Assembly: GCA_021527695.1 (NCBI GenBank)
Contig: JAKFAO010000003.1
Span: forward strand, 1,302,001-1,366,000
Length of the DNA stretch: 64,000 bases
Source: Naematelia aurantialba
Lineage: Eukaryota; Basidiomycota; Tremellomycetes; Tremellales; Naemateliaceae
Direction: 5' to 3'
The translations under genes and the position numbers were made by a program. This document shows, in pieces, positions 21,784 through 32,377 of the stretch. The notes beneath the pieces are model-generated. The model made no database searches. It was not told where the DNA came from and saw nothing but the letters and a program-made list of their open reading frames with translations. Position 1 is the stretch's first letter. Each line of letters starts with the position of its first letter.

Positions 21784-22669
21784 CTAGAACTTCTGGAAAG
21801 CCTTGGCCGCAGCCTTGTTCTTCGTCACGCGGATGACATTGAATCGGACGGTCTTGGACAGAGGTCGGCATTGTCCTGCACGGCGTCAGCAACACCGCAG
21901 GCCATGCCATCGCGAGGTATGTGCAGTCTAAACCGGCGCGATTGAAAGAGTGAACACTCACCAACAGTGACGAGATCGCCTTGCTCAACACGGAAAGCAG
22001 GGGAGCAGTGGGCAGCGAGGTTCTTGTGTCGTTTCTCGTAACGGCGGTATTTGGGCACACTACGCGGCCGCGTCAGTACACCTCCCAAATTGACGGATGG
22101 CGACAAGGCACAGCGAGAACACCCACAAGTGAAGGTAGTCTCGGCGGATGATGATGGTGTTGGTCATTTTGGTAGAGTGGACGACGCCGGTGAGGATGCG
22201 ACCTCGGATGGACACATCGCCGGTGAAGGGGCACTTTTTGTCGATATAAGTGCCGTTGATGGCCTCTGCAAAGTGTTAGCCCAACGAGCTTCGACATTTC
22301 CCTCGGACCAGAAGCGCAGCTAGCAACGTGCAAAGCGCAAAGCGGTCCGCCATCCCTCGACGCCGATCCCCAACCTCGTCACCGAAGCCTCCATCCTCAT
22401 CTCATCTCCTTTGCAAGCCTTCCGTCCTACCCTGCCCGCACCGTCGCCAATCACTTTGAGATCTAGACTCACCAGCAGGGGTCTTGAAGCCGAGACCGAC
22501 GTCCTTGTACCATCGCTTTGTCTTGGTGGTGATCTTCTTCCCGCCTAGACACAAGCATCAGCACACGACATCCCTCCTCCGCTCCAACACAGCGCCAGGA
22601 CGAACCCTTTGACTTGGCGTTCTGGAAGAGATGTTGCTTTTGGAACGCTTTCTCGGTCTGCTCGGCCAT
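21784..22669 (-). CDS. RPS11: 40S ribosomal protein S11 (uS17)
   Basis: Small-subunit ribosomal protein. The ATG at 22669 gives [20 protein letters not shown], the standard fungal S11 N-terminus. Exons continue [117 protein letters not shown] and KAFQKF before TAG 21784-21786. Length and motifs fit a full-length protein of about 155 residues. There are six exons; the longest intron (about 22268-22474) is larger than most in the window. I looked for box C/D or H/ACA elements in it and could not support one. It is divergent from TCF25 over 266 bp. Confidence 0.97.
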
Positions 22670-22935
22670 GTTGAGGTGTGGTGGTCGAAGCGACTTGACG
22701 GATGGAAAGAAGTCTCTTCAACGTTGACCGTTTGTAGCTTTCGAGCATCGCAGCCTCAGCTGGCAACGGAACCAAATTTATTTGGTCGGAGTTTCGCCAA
22801 TCTCACAGGAAATCCCGATGTGGCGGCTCGTTCTTGAGTGGAGGTTGTCGTGTGGGGACCCCAATCAGACACCTCGGACTGACCTTGCAGCGGAGATTAA
22901 AAGATCGATATCATGTCCACTTGGTCAATCGTAAC
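22670..22935. promoter_or_regulatory. Divergent RPS11/TCF25 promoter with a 16-nt palindrome
   Basis: This 266-bp head-to-head spacer contains the perfect inverted repeat ACCAAAT-TT-ATTTGGT at 22771-22786, about 100 bp from the RPS11 ATG. It is the clearest A/T-rich island in this GC-rich spacer, so a core promoter element or dimeric factor site is plausible. Confidence 0.5.
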
Positions 22936-25621
22936 ATGTCCAAGAGGCTCAATAAAAGGCAACAGCGAGAGTTGGAGGAGCTGAAACAGCTGCAGCAGCT
23001 GAAATCTCAACAGAAACGGGCAGCGCAAGGCGAACAGAGTGAGCGGGAAGAGGACGAGGAGGGTCCAGCAAATCCGTTCGCGGCTGTCAGTCTGAAGTGA
23101 TTAATCATGTGCATCATCCACTGACCTCGCAATGTGTACAGCTAAACGCAAAAGACGAAGCCGAGGAGGAAGAGGATGAAGAAGAAGCGCCAGAAGCAGG
23201 AGCTGCGACGCCAAAAAAGGTGAGTTCTCGTTCGATCTTCTTCTGTAGGTATTGATGGTGGCTTAGAGCAAGAAGAAGAACAAAAAGAAGAAGAAGTCGT
23301 CTAATGTAGCTACACCCGAAGAGGACGAGGGCGATGATGGTGGGGATGTTAGTACTCCCGGAGCAGGCATACCTACCAAGAAAGGCAACAGGAAGAAACC
23401 TTTAGCAAAGGTCGAGCCAGTGCAGGATGAGATGGATGAGGTGGATCGCGCTCTGGCCGAGATCAAGCTAAAATACGGTAAAGAAGCAGACGCCCCGCGA
23501 GCCAGTTCATCCCAAGAAGCAGCAGGCGCTTCTAGACAATTTATGGCTTTCCGGTAAGTCCATAGTCATTGTGACCACTCCTCTGCTGAACCGATAGTAA
23601 CCTCCTTTCGGTCGATCCGAAGAACCTAGACGCAGATGCCGAGCTTAGGCGGTTCTTTGGCTCTAAAGTGGTACGCAGATCGCAAATCCTCGCATGAACG
23701 AACGGTCGAGTTGACTGTTGCAAGATTGCATCCTCAGCGCAGACGTCCCGGAATCACCGCGCTGGTCCCTCGTCCAAACTTCGCTATACGGTCTCGAAGC
23801 CCAAACCCCAATATCCACCAGCTACGTCGCTATCAGGACTCGGTATGCGTGAATACGCAAATGCCGAAATCGACGAGTTGTATGAGCGTCGTGGGATAGA
23901 AATGAGCGACCATGGCGAGAAGTGGTTTACTTTCGAGCATTCCGGGGCTTGGAGGGAAGTCGAGAGGCAGTTCTTGGGGGCCGTCAGGTCACACGGTGCT
24001 TGTCTTCCCTTTCTGGCAGCTCCTAGCTGATGTTTTGCGCAGACCCAAACGAGCTGATGGCTCTACTGCAAGTGTACCCATGGCACGTCGATACGCTCCT
24101 GCAGATGAGCGAGGTATATCGCCTGCAAAGCGACATCGGCGCCGCTTCCGACTACGCGGAGCGAGCATTGTATGCGTTCGACCGATGTCTCATCCCGGGT
24201 TTCAGTGTGACTACTGGAACATCGCGTTTAGATTTTGATCGGGTGGAGAACCGACCCATGTTCACGGCACTTCATCGCATCATCTCGTGAAGAAGTTCTA
24301 ACGAAACGTTAAACAGCGCTGACGTGGTTACAGATATCTAGGCCGGCGAGGCTGCTGGGTCACAGCGTTTAATTTTGCCAAATTGCTGTTCTCATTGGAT
24401 CCATATGTGAGTAGTGCCATTCCACGCCACTTACCGTTTGCTCATGTGAGCAGACCGATCCTCACGGCGCCGCTTTCTGGCTTGACTTCTTGTCCGTCAA
24501 GTCAAACAATGGCGCATGGATCCTCGAAATGCTTCAACTCTCCGAGGAAAGTCCGGCAGCAGAGGCTCTTACGGCGTATCCAGGCATGGCGTTTGCCAAG
24601 GCGCTGGCGCTGCGTGCTGAAGAGAAAAATTCGAAGAGCAAGGTGTGCACAAATGCCCTGGGATACGTGACTATACTGATGATGCTTCGCAGGACCACTC
24701 TTCGAGCGAGGCTGCTCTTTTGGAGGCCATTCTGACATTTCCTCAAGTTGTCGTTCCTCTGGCTGACAAGCTTGGCGTGTCGCTGCCGAGCACTGCTCGG
24801 AGCCATTCTCTCATGAAAGTAGAAGGAGGTTATTCGTACGCCTACTTTGACTTGGAGAAGTCTCGAACTAATGAATCTCAGAGATTCACCGGTAAATGTC
24901 ATCCATCTGCTATCACACATTTATGTGGCACGATCCGAGGCACTCTGGAAAGAAGCAGACCACGCGTCATGGTTCGAATCGATGGTCAAATCAGCGATGT
25001 TCGAGGTCGACAGCAACGCGGCCAAGGCTCGTCGAGCCAATGTGTTGGCCATCTTGCAAGTACCTCGCGATCCAATCGATGCCGAGATCAATGTGCCATT
25101 ATTCATTTGCCGCCACGTTCTATGTTCCGAATCCACCTCATGGCTCGGCTTCCTCCCACCACCGATCACTAACAAGGCCTTCCACGCTTACGACCCATTA
25201 CCACCGTACACGGCCACCTCGGCGTACGACGATGCCTATTTCGGCGGGATGAGTGGGTCTGGACGGGGCGCTGGCGGGGTCCGGGGTCGGGCGATTCTCG
25301 AGACGCGTTTAGGCGCTTTCATGACGACGGTGATGGAGGCTGTGGCCACTGATCCGGCCGGATGGAGAGACCGTGTTATGGGCGCTTGGCGGGATTTGAC
25401 CGGTCAGAGAGAGTTCGCACAGATTCCGGCCGAGCAGCGGCAAGGTATCCTGGAGCATGTGAGTCTCACTTGAATTGAATTGGAAGGAAGCTTATCTTGT
25501 TCAGGTTTTGCAATTTGCCGGTGGTTTCGCCGAGCATGGCGGAGGGGGGAACCAAGGCGGGATGCCTGGCGCTTTCCCAGGTCTGGTTGAGGGTGACGAG
25601 GAGTTTGATGAGGTGATTTAA
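22936..25621 (+). CDS. TCF25 / Rqc1-family ribosome quality-control protein
   Basis: Homologue of human TCF25 and yeast Rqc1, which act with Ltn1/Listerin in ubiquitylation of stalled nascent chains on 60S subunits. The ATG at 22936 begins MSKRLNKRQQRELEELKQLQ. An N-terminal region of acidic and Lys-rich tracts (EEEEDEEEAPE; KKKNKKKKKSS) is followed by RQFMAFR, NLLSVDPKNLDADAELRRFF, RPNFAIRSRSPN, GEKWFTFEHSGAWREVERQF, DPNELMALLQVYPWHVDTLL, YAERALYAFDRCLIPGFSV, GTSRLDFDRVENRPMFTALH, YLGRRGCWVTAFNFAKLLFS and LDP. Middle and C-terminal helices include LLSHIYVARSEALWKEADHA. The protein ends GLVEGDEEFDEVI at TAA 25619-25621. Its stop is only 80 bp from that of the convergent gene. Confidence 0.92.
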
Positions 25622-25701
25622 TGCTGGGCGGAACCATACATCATTGGATCATCGCATCATGGCAGCAGCGTGCATTGAGTCCATGTTTTAGTATAGCATT
25701 G
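25622..25701. other. 80-bp convergent spacer
   Basis: Only 80 bp separate two stop codons facing each other (TCF25 and the Ser/Thr-rich membrane protein), so 3' UTRs probably overlap antisense. Confidence 0.6.
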
Positions 25702-28700
25702 CTATGGCCGTGGCCGATAGGTAGTGACAACTCTCTCCTGCCTCTCCTGGATGTCTTTGTCGGCACCCGCACTGACAACCCTGCCGGCACCCACTCTCAC
25801 ACCCCAGCTATCCATGTCCCAGGCAGGCGACGATTCAATACTCATCACCGGCAACTGAGGCGTCACGGCAGATCGATCCGAGGCGGTTACCCCCTCGGGC
25901 CCTGCCCCTCGCTCTGCTGACCCCGACGCCGCTGACCATGCTGAGCCAGCTACTTTTGTCGTCCCTGGGAAATGATCACCATCGGACGCGGACATGCCCG
26001 GCGATCTGTCGAAATCTGTGGTCCCGGTCCTAGCTGATGGGGCACCGAAGCTCGCAGGTGAAGGCGTCGAGTGCGTGATATTGGTGATACTGCTATTACT
26101 GGCAGCCGTGGTTGCCCTGCCACCATACAATCCCTGGTCAATGTCGGACGAAAAGGCCGATACATCCACCTTGGACAGCTTGGACAAAGCTGATTGTGAG
26201 CGGTCGTCGTGGAATTGCGCGTAGAGCTCGTCATCGACCCAGAGGCTCGGGGTGACAGCGGCTCTGGAAAGAGCGAGACCTGGGGCCCGTGCCCGCTTGC
26301 CACTGCTCTTGCCTTTAGCGGAGGTGGATGCCAATGCTGACACGGCTGACGGTCCGGGTGGCGTTGGAGAAGAAGTGTCAGTCGGGTGTGTCGCTCGCTC
26401 TTCTCCAACAGGAGTACCGTCCAAGGGGAGCCGGGGACGCCTGGGGCTGAGTTGTCGAGGGCCAGCACCCTCACCAACGCCAGCTACAGGAACAGGAAGT
26501 CGTGGTACAGTTGCAGTGGTAGCGGTGGCAGCATGGCTAGCCTCTCGCAGGCGGGTCAAGTAGTCGGAATCAATGGACGCCGGAGACGATGCAAACGAGT
26601 CGGTTGTTTCCTGCCCTGAGACTCGTCTACCCCCAGAAGCGAAGGCGACGCGAGAGAACCCTTGCTTGATTGACAGGGCTCGTGCTCTGGACTTGCCTTT
26701 CTGGCTGAAGGAGCTCAGACCGCTCAGCGATAGTCGAGACGAAGGCCGAGGTGCTTGAGCGGCGGCGTCGGCGTCGGCATCGATTCGATCGCGAGAGGGA
26801 CCGTTACGACTGTCATAGGGCACGGCCTCGTTCCAGACTGCTCGCGCGCTCCTGCTCGGCTCAGGTGCGTACGCGGATAGGCGTGGCACGGTGTCGCTGC
26901 TGTTTCCACCGCCATTTGCAGAGCTGTTTCCGACGCTCGAGGACGCGGCGGATGGCTGGTGTTGACCCTGAGCTTGAGCTGGCCCGCGCACGGACAGAAG
27001 CGGGTACCCGCCGTTGTCCATTGCGCTGCCCATCCAGTGCGGCAGTCCCGGGCCAGCCTTGTCATCGCCATCTCCATCCCCTTCGACGATCGTGCGTACC
27101 CACTCCGTCCGCCTTGCCGAGTCGGCGTCTGCGCCGGCCCGGTCGCCGCGGAACCTCTTGCCGAGGTTGGGAAACACCATGGACTTTCTGTTACCCCCGC
27201 CGGCAGCGATAGCTCCGCCTGCCGTACCCGCCCCGAGGAAGGTAGACAGCCCTAGGCTCCTACGCTGGACGGACGCGCTTCCAGTACCAGGTGTGCCATG
27301 TTCGCGTGTTTCTCCGGCGGAGGATTCTCCAGCCTCGGCGGCCTCGGGGCCACGCGTGGTTTCGCCGTCACGTATGGGGCGCGAGAAGTTGAGGCTGCCG
27401 CCTTGGTACCGTTCCGGCTGGGGCCGGGAGGTGAAGAACGACGATAGTGCCGAGAGCGTCGAGGTGGGCCTGCTCGTGAGTTTCTCGGAAGCGAGATCGA
27501 GGGTGAGCTGAGTAGACAGCATGTGTCAGCTCGAATTTTTCGTAGCCACCAGGACTGGGCTGAGTGGCCAATTGCCACTGGAATCGACCTACGTGCAACT
27601 TTCGTGTTTGATCTGCACTCCTTGATGTATCCACCACGTCGTCTTTCTCCCCCATCTGAGCATTTTCACCATACCCACCTGCACTCCGAGCCGAAGTTCC
27701 ATTCTCACCGGCACTATCCTGCGCTTCCAGTTCTCTGAACCGCCTCTCCCAGTAATCAACCTCGCTGCCGTCCTGTTCCCGGCGTGTAGCTCTCCGGCGC
27801 TGCCAGCAACGCCACGCCAGGCAGAGAAGCAGGAGGCCGGCGATGCTGCCTACGACCGCACCTGCTATCGTTGCGGTCGAGTGAGACGAGGACGAGTGGG
27901 GAGAGCTGGTATCGCCTTGTGGGAGTTGAGAGATAGGGGCAGTCCCAGCTGGCGGATGGAGGAGCGGGTTGACACCATCGCCGGCGCTGGCGTTCGTCGC
28001 TGAAGGATTGAGGGGTGCAGTCGACGGTTGATCAAGTTGTGTGAGAACGGTTGTGGATTTGCCCGACGGGGTGGCGGCGTTGGCGGAGAGGGCGGTGGTA
28101 GTGGTGGAGACGGGGCCGAGAATTTCGCGGCTGGTCGAGGCGCTCAAAGCCCCGGAGCTCGAAGCGTGCGCAACGGACGACGAGGTCCGCGGTGACGAGG
28201 TTGACGAGGGTGTGCTGGGCCCGGCTTGTCCCTGGCCCTGGGACTGACTTGGCGATGAAGAGTGGGACGGCGTCTGAGTCTGCCTTGAGCTCTGGTTTCG
28301 TTCCTGGCTCGGAGAAAGAGGGGAGGTTTGTGTCTGGCTGGGGAAGGAGGAGGAGCGTGGTGTCTGACGCGGGGAGGAGAACACCACGGGCCGCATCGCT
28401 CCGTGTCCGTGCAGTGCGCCGCTGCTTGTGCTCACCTGACTCGGGGAGGAGACCGAGACGGGCTGCACGAGCCCGTGCTCCACCCCCGTTGTACTCGGAA
28501 AAGCAAACCCGCCACTGCTACTCACCGTCGTTCCCTCGCCATCCCCGCCACTGTCAGTGGCGCTGGTCGTGGCTGTCGCTGTGGCAGTGGCGGTGGCGGT
28601 GCCGTCGTCACAGGGCGAATACAGTGTCTTCTGAGGCACGACGCTGGTGATCACCGTCGCCTTGTCGACCTCGCTCACGAGCGTCGTCGTGGACGTGGGC

Positions 28701-28936
28701 GTGACCGTGACGGTCCCGGTGGTGAGTCTCGTCGTGCACAGATTGGCCTCGCCGCCAAAGTCGGTATCGGGGTCGCAGCCGAGGCCGGACACGGCCGTCC
28801 CCGCTGTGAGCGTGACGGTGGCGTCGCCCACGATCGTCGACGTGTATGTGCTGAGCACGCGCGCGGTGGTCGTGATCTGCGTGGTGCCGTACAGCGTGAC
28901 CGAGGGGACCAGCGCGCAGCTTGTCTGGAGCGCCAT
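25702..28936 (-). CDS. Large Ser/Thr-rich single-pass membrane protein, unknown function
   Basis: Two exons: about 27593-28936 and 25702-27512. They join in phase at KLH|LTLDLASEKL across an 80-nt intron with GTAGGT donor, CTGAC-like branch site and CAG acceptor. The outer part (first roughly 350 residues) starts MALQTSCALVPSVTLYGTTQ. It is rich in Ser, Thr and Pro with TATATATATTSATDS-type runs, suits heavy O-glycosylation, and has a few spaced Cys. One membrane span follows, TIAGAVVGSIAGLLLLCLAW, then a stop-transfer cluster RCWQRRRATRRE. A cytosolic part of about 670 residues is Ser/Pro-rich and disordered-looking, ending RVVTTYRPRP. The layout resembles Mid2/Wsc-type wall sensors, but no WSC domain and no classical signal peptide is seen. 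The function is not known. Confidence 0.8.
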
Positions 28937-29075
28937 GGTGGGGCACTCGAACGTGGTCTAGGCAAAGTCGGTGGCGCGATCGGCCCAGGAGCCTAGCTGG
29001 CTACCGTTCGATGGTGGTGGGTGCTTGCGAGGAGCAAGGGCGAGGCGGGTGCAAGTGCGAGAGGAAGGGCAACTG

Positions 29076-29138
29076 CAAGGGCAAGGGCAAGGGCAAGGGC
29101 AAGAGCAAGAGCAAGAGCAAGGGCAAGAGCAAGGGCAG
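29076..29138. repeat. Hexanucleotide GGCAAG/GAGCAA repeat
   Basis: About ten consecutive six-base units alternate between GGGCAA and GAGCAA, 140-200 bp upstream of the Ser/Thr-rich membrane protein start. On that gene's strand it reads as CTTGCC/CTTGCT, a pyrimidine-rich promoter or leader tract. Confidence 0.85.
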
Positions 29139-29734
29139 GAGTCTATCCGGTGAATGATCTTCGTCTCCTAGGCAGTCGGCACCTGCTCGCGCACGGCAGC
29201 ACTGCCCGAGCCACTCCCGAGCGTTACGTTGCAGCCGCGTTGGCGTCCGCTGAACCTGCTGGGAGGGCCCTTGTGGCCATTCAGTAATACGACAAGACTG
29301 GTACCAGCAGGTCAGCGCCGCCTCAGTCAGCCGAGTCTTCGAGTCAGATGCCGTCGCAGCGCTGAGAGTGAATCCTGGTGGTGGGGGTGAGAACGGCCAG
29401 GGCCCACACAGACCAGTCTCGCTCGATATCGCAGTAATCGCCAGCGAGGAAGTAGCAAAGGCGCCCCTTCCACTCTCTATCCCAGCATCGCCCGCCCCCC
29501 CCCCCCCCGCCCCCCTCCCCGTCCTGGGCTTTCCTGGCGCAACCGCCTCGCCTCGCCTCCATTGTCCGACTTCCAGGCGTCCTTCGGATGGGATCCGTTG
29601 GTAAAGCTGCCGTTGGGGGGACGCGCACGCCCCGAGACGTCTTCTGAGACGGGTGGGTAATCGACCGGGCCTGCCCCGTAAAGGAGGTCGTTGTCTTACG
29701 GCTTACTCGTTGCCTTGAAGGAGGCACTGGCAGG

Positions 29735-29880
29735 AGTCAGTGGCCCAGAACCAGAGCCATCCAAGGTCCAGAGCCAGAGCCAACCAAGGTCCAGAGATTA
29801 GAGCCAACCAAGGTCCAGAGCCCAGAGTCCAGAGCCAGAACCAGAACCAGAGCGAGCGCCAACCTGTCAGTACAGAGCCA
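29735..29880. repeat. CCAGAG/CCAAGGTCCAGAG minisatellite
   Basis: Imperfect repeats combine AGAGCCA with AACCAAGGTCCAGAG, with at least four longer units. No coding pattern is seen. Confidence 0.75.
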
Positions 29881-29995
29881 GAGCCAGCGGTACAGCCGCC
29901 CAAAGGCGACCTGTACGTTCCTTTCATTCTCGTCACGCCATAACTGTTGCTGAACATACTGCGAAGAGATCGTCGCCTGTCCCTGTTACCCGTCA

Positions 29996-30125
29996 ATCCA
30001 TCCCCCGTCGACCCATCCCCCGTCAACCTAGCCCCCGTCAACCCAATCCCCCGTCAACCCATCCCCCGTCAACCCAGCCCCGGTCTACCCATCCCCGGTC
30101 TACCCATATCCCGCCTACCCGCCTA
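29996..30125. repeat. CCATCCCCCGTCAAC 15-bp minisatellite
   Basis: About eight imperfect units with the core CCCCCGTCAACCCA change gradually to CCCGGTCTACCCAT at the right end. The ordered drift along the array suggests expansion from one side. Confidence 0.8.
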
Positions 30126-30244
30126 CCCGCCCCCCGTTGTCCGTGACCTGACTTTCAGGGGCAGAATGGCAGATTAGATGCCCTTGAGACGCGGAGGGGT
30201 AGATGGGCAGGTCGACAGGATCCCTTTCGACTGACCTGTGCTCG

Positions 30245-30349
30245 TCACCCTTCGTCCAGATCACCCTTCGTCCAGACCGCCGCGTCACCCTTCGTCCAGA
30301 CTAACCCAATCACCCTTCGTCCAGGCCAACCCCAGCACCCTTCGTCCAG
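30245..30349. repeat. Five copies of CACCCTTCGTCCAG with variable spacers
   Basis: The same 14-mer occurs near 30246, 30262, 30286, 30311 and 30336 with linkers of 2 to 12 bp. Conserved cores with variable linkers are unusual for simple slippage. The block lies about 450-560 bp downstream of the stop codon of the DM9 gene's neighbour spacer, with no gene overlapping it. Confidence 0.8.
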
Positions 30350-30806
30350 GCCGGATCTGCGTGCGTTCTTGTCTTCTTCACGGCAAGACCGACACAAACG
30401 CCGAGACCGACGAGTCACAATCACCGCACCGCTGCGCTCCACCAACCTTATACACCCCAGTCAACGCTAACATCGTATCGTATCGTACTGTATCGTACTT
30501 CATCCGCAGATGCATCAGTTCATGGTATCGTATCGTACATTTCCCAGCAGTGCTACACAGCTTGCCCATGCTATTGTTACCGTTATTGCCAGAAATTGGA
30601 GATCGAAAATAGAATATCGCTACAGCTACAGGTATATAGTCGAGGACGTCTGTTGGCCACTCACCGCCTACGCAACCTCGGCTGTCGTTGCACGCCTCGT
30701 CAAAGTAATCTCGTATATCTCTCGGGAAGATATCGTGTACGCGCATCTCTTGCTGGGCTTTGCATTACACCCATATGTCCAGAGCATCCTGTGGAATACA
30801 GTCGAC

Positions 30807-32377
30807 TCAGCGCCGATTCGGCGAGCAGTAAGCTAGGATCTGGAACGGCCGGACCCAGAGCTCGCCGCCTCCCCAGCCGACGCAGGCGTGGTCATCGTTC
30901 AGAAGGCATTCTGCCACATCAGCACCGGGAACCATGCCATGCACCATCACGACTCACTCCCAGGATGCACGCCATTCTCATACTCGCCCTTGGCGAGGAA
31001 GATAGGCGCCCCGTCCTTCTCCCTTCCACCTTCCACAGGCTGCCACCCCTCGACACCGGCATTCTCCCCGTGCGGGTACGTCATCCATTTGATGAGACTC
31101 GGGTCAGGCGGCCCACAAAGGACTTCGTACACTTCCAGATTGTGCTCGCAGCCGCCATACGAGATAGACGCGTGGTTCACGAGATGTGAGCCGGCCCTGT
31201 AGGCGTCAGCTGGTGATCATTTGCGCGGACCAAAGGACGCACTTTCCCAGCTGCAGACCACCCTCCCACCATGCTCGAGCACTGAAGAGCGGCATCCCGT
31301 CTGACTCGTGTCCAATGGGTAGCGCATCGAGGGGTAGTGGTGCCCCTCTTTCGACGAGCTTCCACGTCAGTGATGGTATAACCGCTCGGCCCTCTTCGCG
31401 GAGTTAGCTGGTAGAACCAAGAAGAGGTGGACACCAACGTTGGTTGTACATGGCGGTCCGTGTCCGCGCGCCATGCAGCCACTCGTCCCTCCCGTGCTGT
31501 TGTCCCCACTCCCTCCATATTCTCCGCTTCAATTCCTCTTCTTGCGGGTCTAGGCTGTAGCCCCACATGCCCACGCCACCAACCTTCCAGACCCGCCTTC
31601 CGTCCAATTCATTCTTCAACTCGCCCTCATCTTTCGCCTCCCGAGTCTCCTTTTGGATCGTAATGAATTGCAGTGACTGAGCCGCCTTATCGGTGAAAAA
31701 GTCCATAGTGTCGCCCGCCGTCCCCCTCTTGTCGTCCGAAGCCGTCACGGTCGATTGTGACTCGGGCGATGAATCCGACTCTGCTTCTACCGGGTTATAA
31801 GGCGGTGGTTTTGCCGGCATAGACAACGGTTGCGGAGAAAGGATCGGTGGGCCAGAACTACTGGGGATTAGAGGTGGACTTGGCTTGTACTGGTTCGAAC
31901 TCGATGCGAAAGGAGAACCGGCATATGGTGCTGGGTACCCAAAGGAAGTGGATTGAGGCGGGGGCTGCTGGCTGTAGTAGGCTTGTTGTTGGGGGTAGTA
32001 TGGTGGTCGAGGAGTATAGGCGGCAGCAGTGGATGAAAGGGGTGTCCAGAGCTGCAGGTTTGCAGTTGGCTATGATGACGCGCGAATGACGCGGTGTCAG
32101 CACAAGCGCCAAGTTACAGATACCACCAGCGAAGACCGCACGAGAGGGCATCGGGGGGGGAGGGGGCATAAGAGATGTGGGGGTCGAGGGCATGAGCAAG
32201 ACTCACTGCTCCACCCATTTCGGGCCCACTCTGATGGTTGGCTTCACTGCGCCAGACTGTGCCCGCGTACCATACGACTGCTCCAGGGAGGTATGGCGTG
32301 AAAGGAGTCCACCGTGGCGGCTGGCCACCCGGCGGCTGGTTCTCGTACTGGGACTGGTGCATGTCGAGTCTCGCCAT
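30807..32377 (-). CDS. Protein with CBM5/12-like N-terminus, PY-rich linker and DM9 (DUF3421) repeats
   Basis: The ATG at 32377 gives MARLDMHQSQYENQPPGG followed by PYLPGAVVWYAGTVWRSEAN and HQSGPEMGGALWTPLSS. This is the W/Y pattern of chitin-binding CBM5/12 modules. A Pro/Tyr/Gln-rich linker contains PPPYNP and PPYYP, possible WW-domain ligands. A middle region has TMDFFTDKAAQSLQFITIQK and a Glu/Arg helix. The C-terminal part matches DM9 repeats: LPIGHESDGMPLFSARAWWE, GGLQLGK, HLVNHASISYGGCEHNLEVY, EVL, then GAPIFLAKGEYENGVHPGK, ACVGWGGGELWVRPFQIL. The last exons join at HPGK|CLLNDDHACVGW. There is no signal peptide, so a cytosolic site is likely despite the carbohydrate-binding look. DM9 proteins are lectin-like in animals; the role here is unknown. 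Confidence 0.78.

Larger units (their letters stand above)
28937..30806. other. 1.9-kb gene-free spacer rich in minisatellites
   Basis: No exon chain can be supported here. It contains four separate repeat blocks (listed individually), a C-run at about 29492-29512 and low-complexity sequence between them. It separates two minus-strand genes, so it carries the promoter of the Ser/Thr-rich membrane protein at its left end. Confidence 0.6.

Noticed and set aside
22268..22474. Intronic snoRNA in the long RPS11 intron
   Set aside because: I looked for C (RUGAUGA) and D (CUGA) boxes and H/ACA hairpins; only loose GATGAG matches occur without a paired D box and terminal stem.
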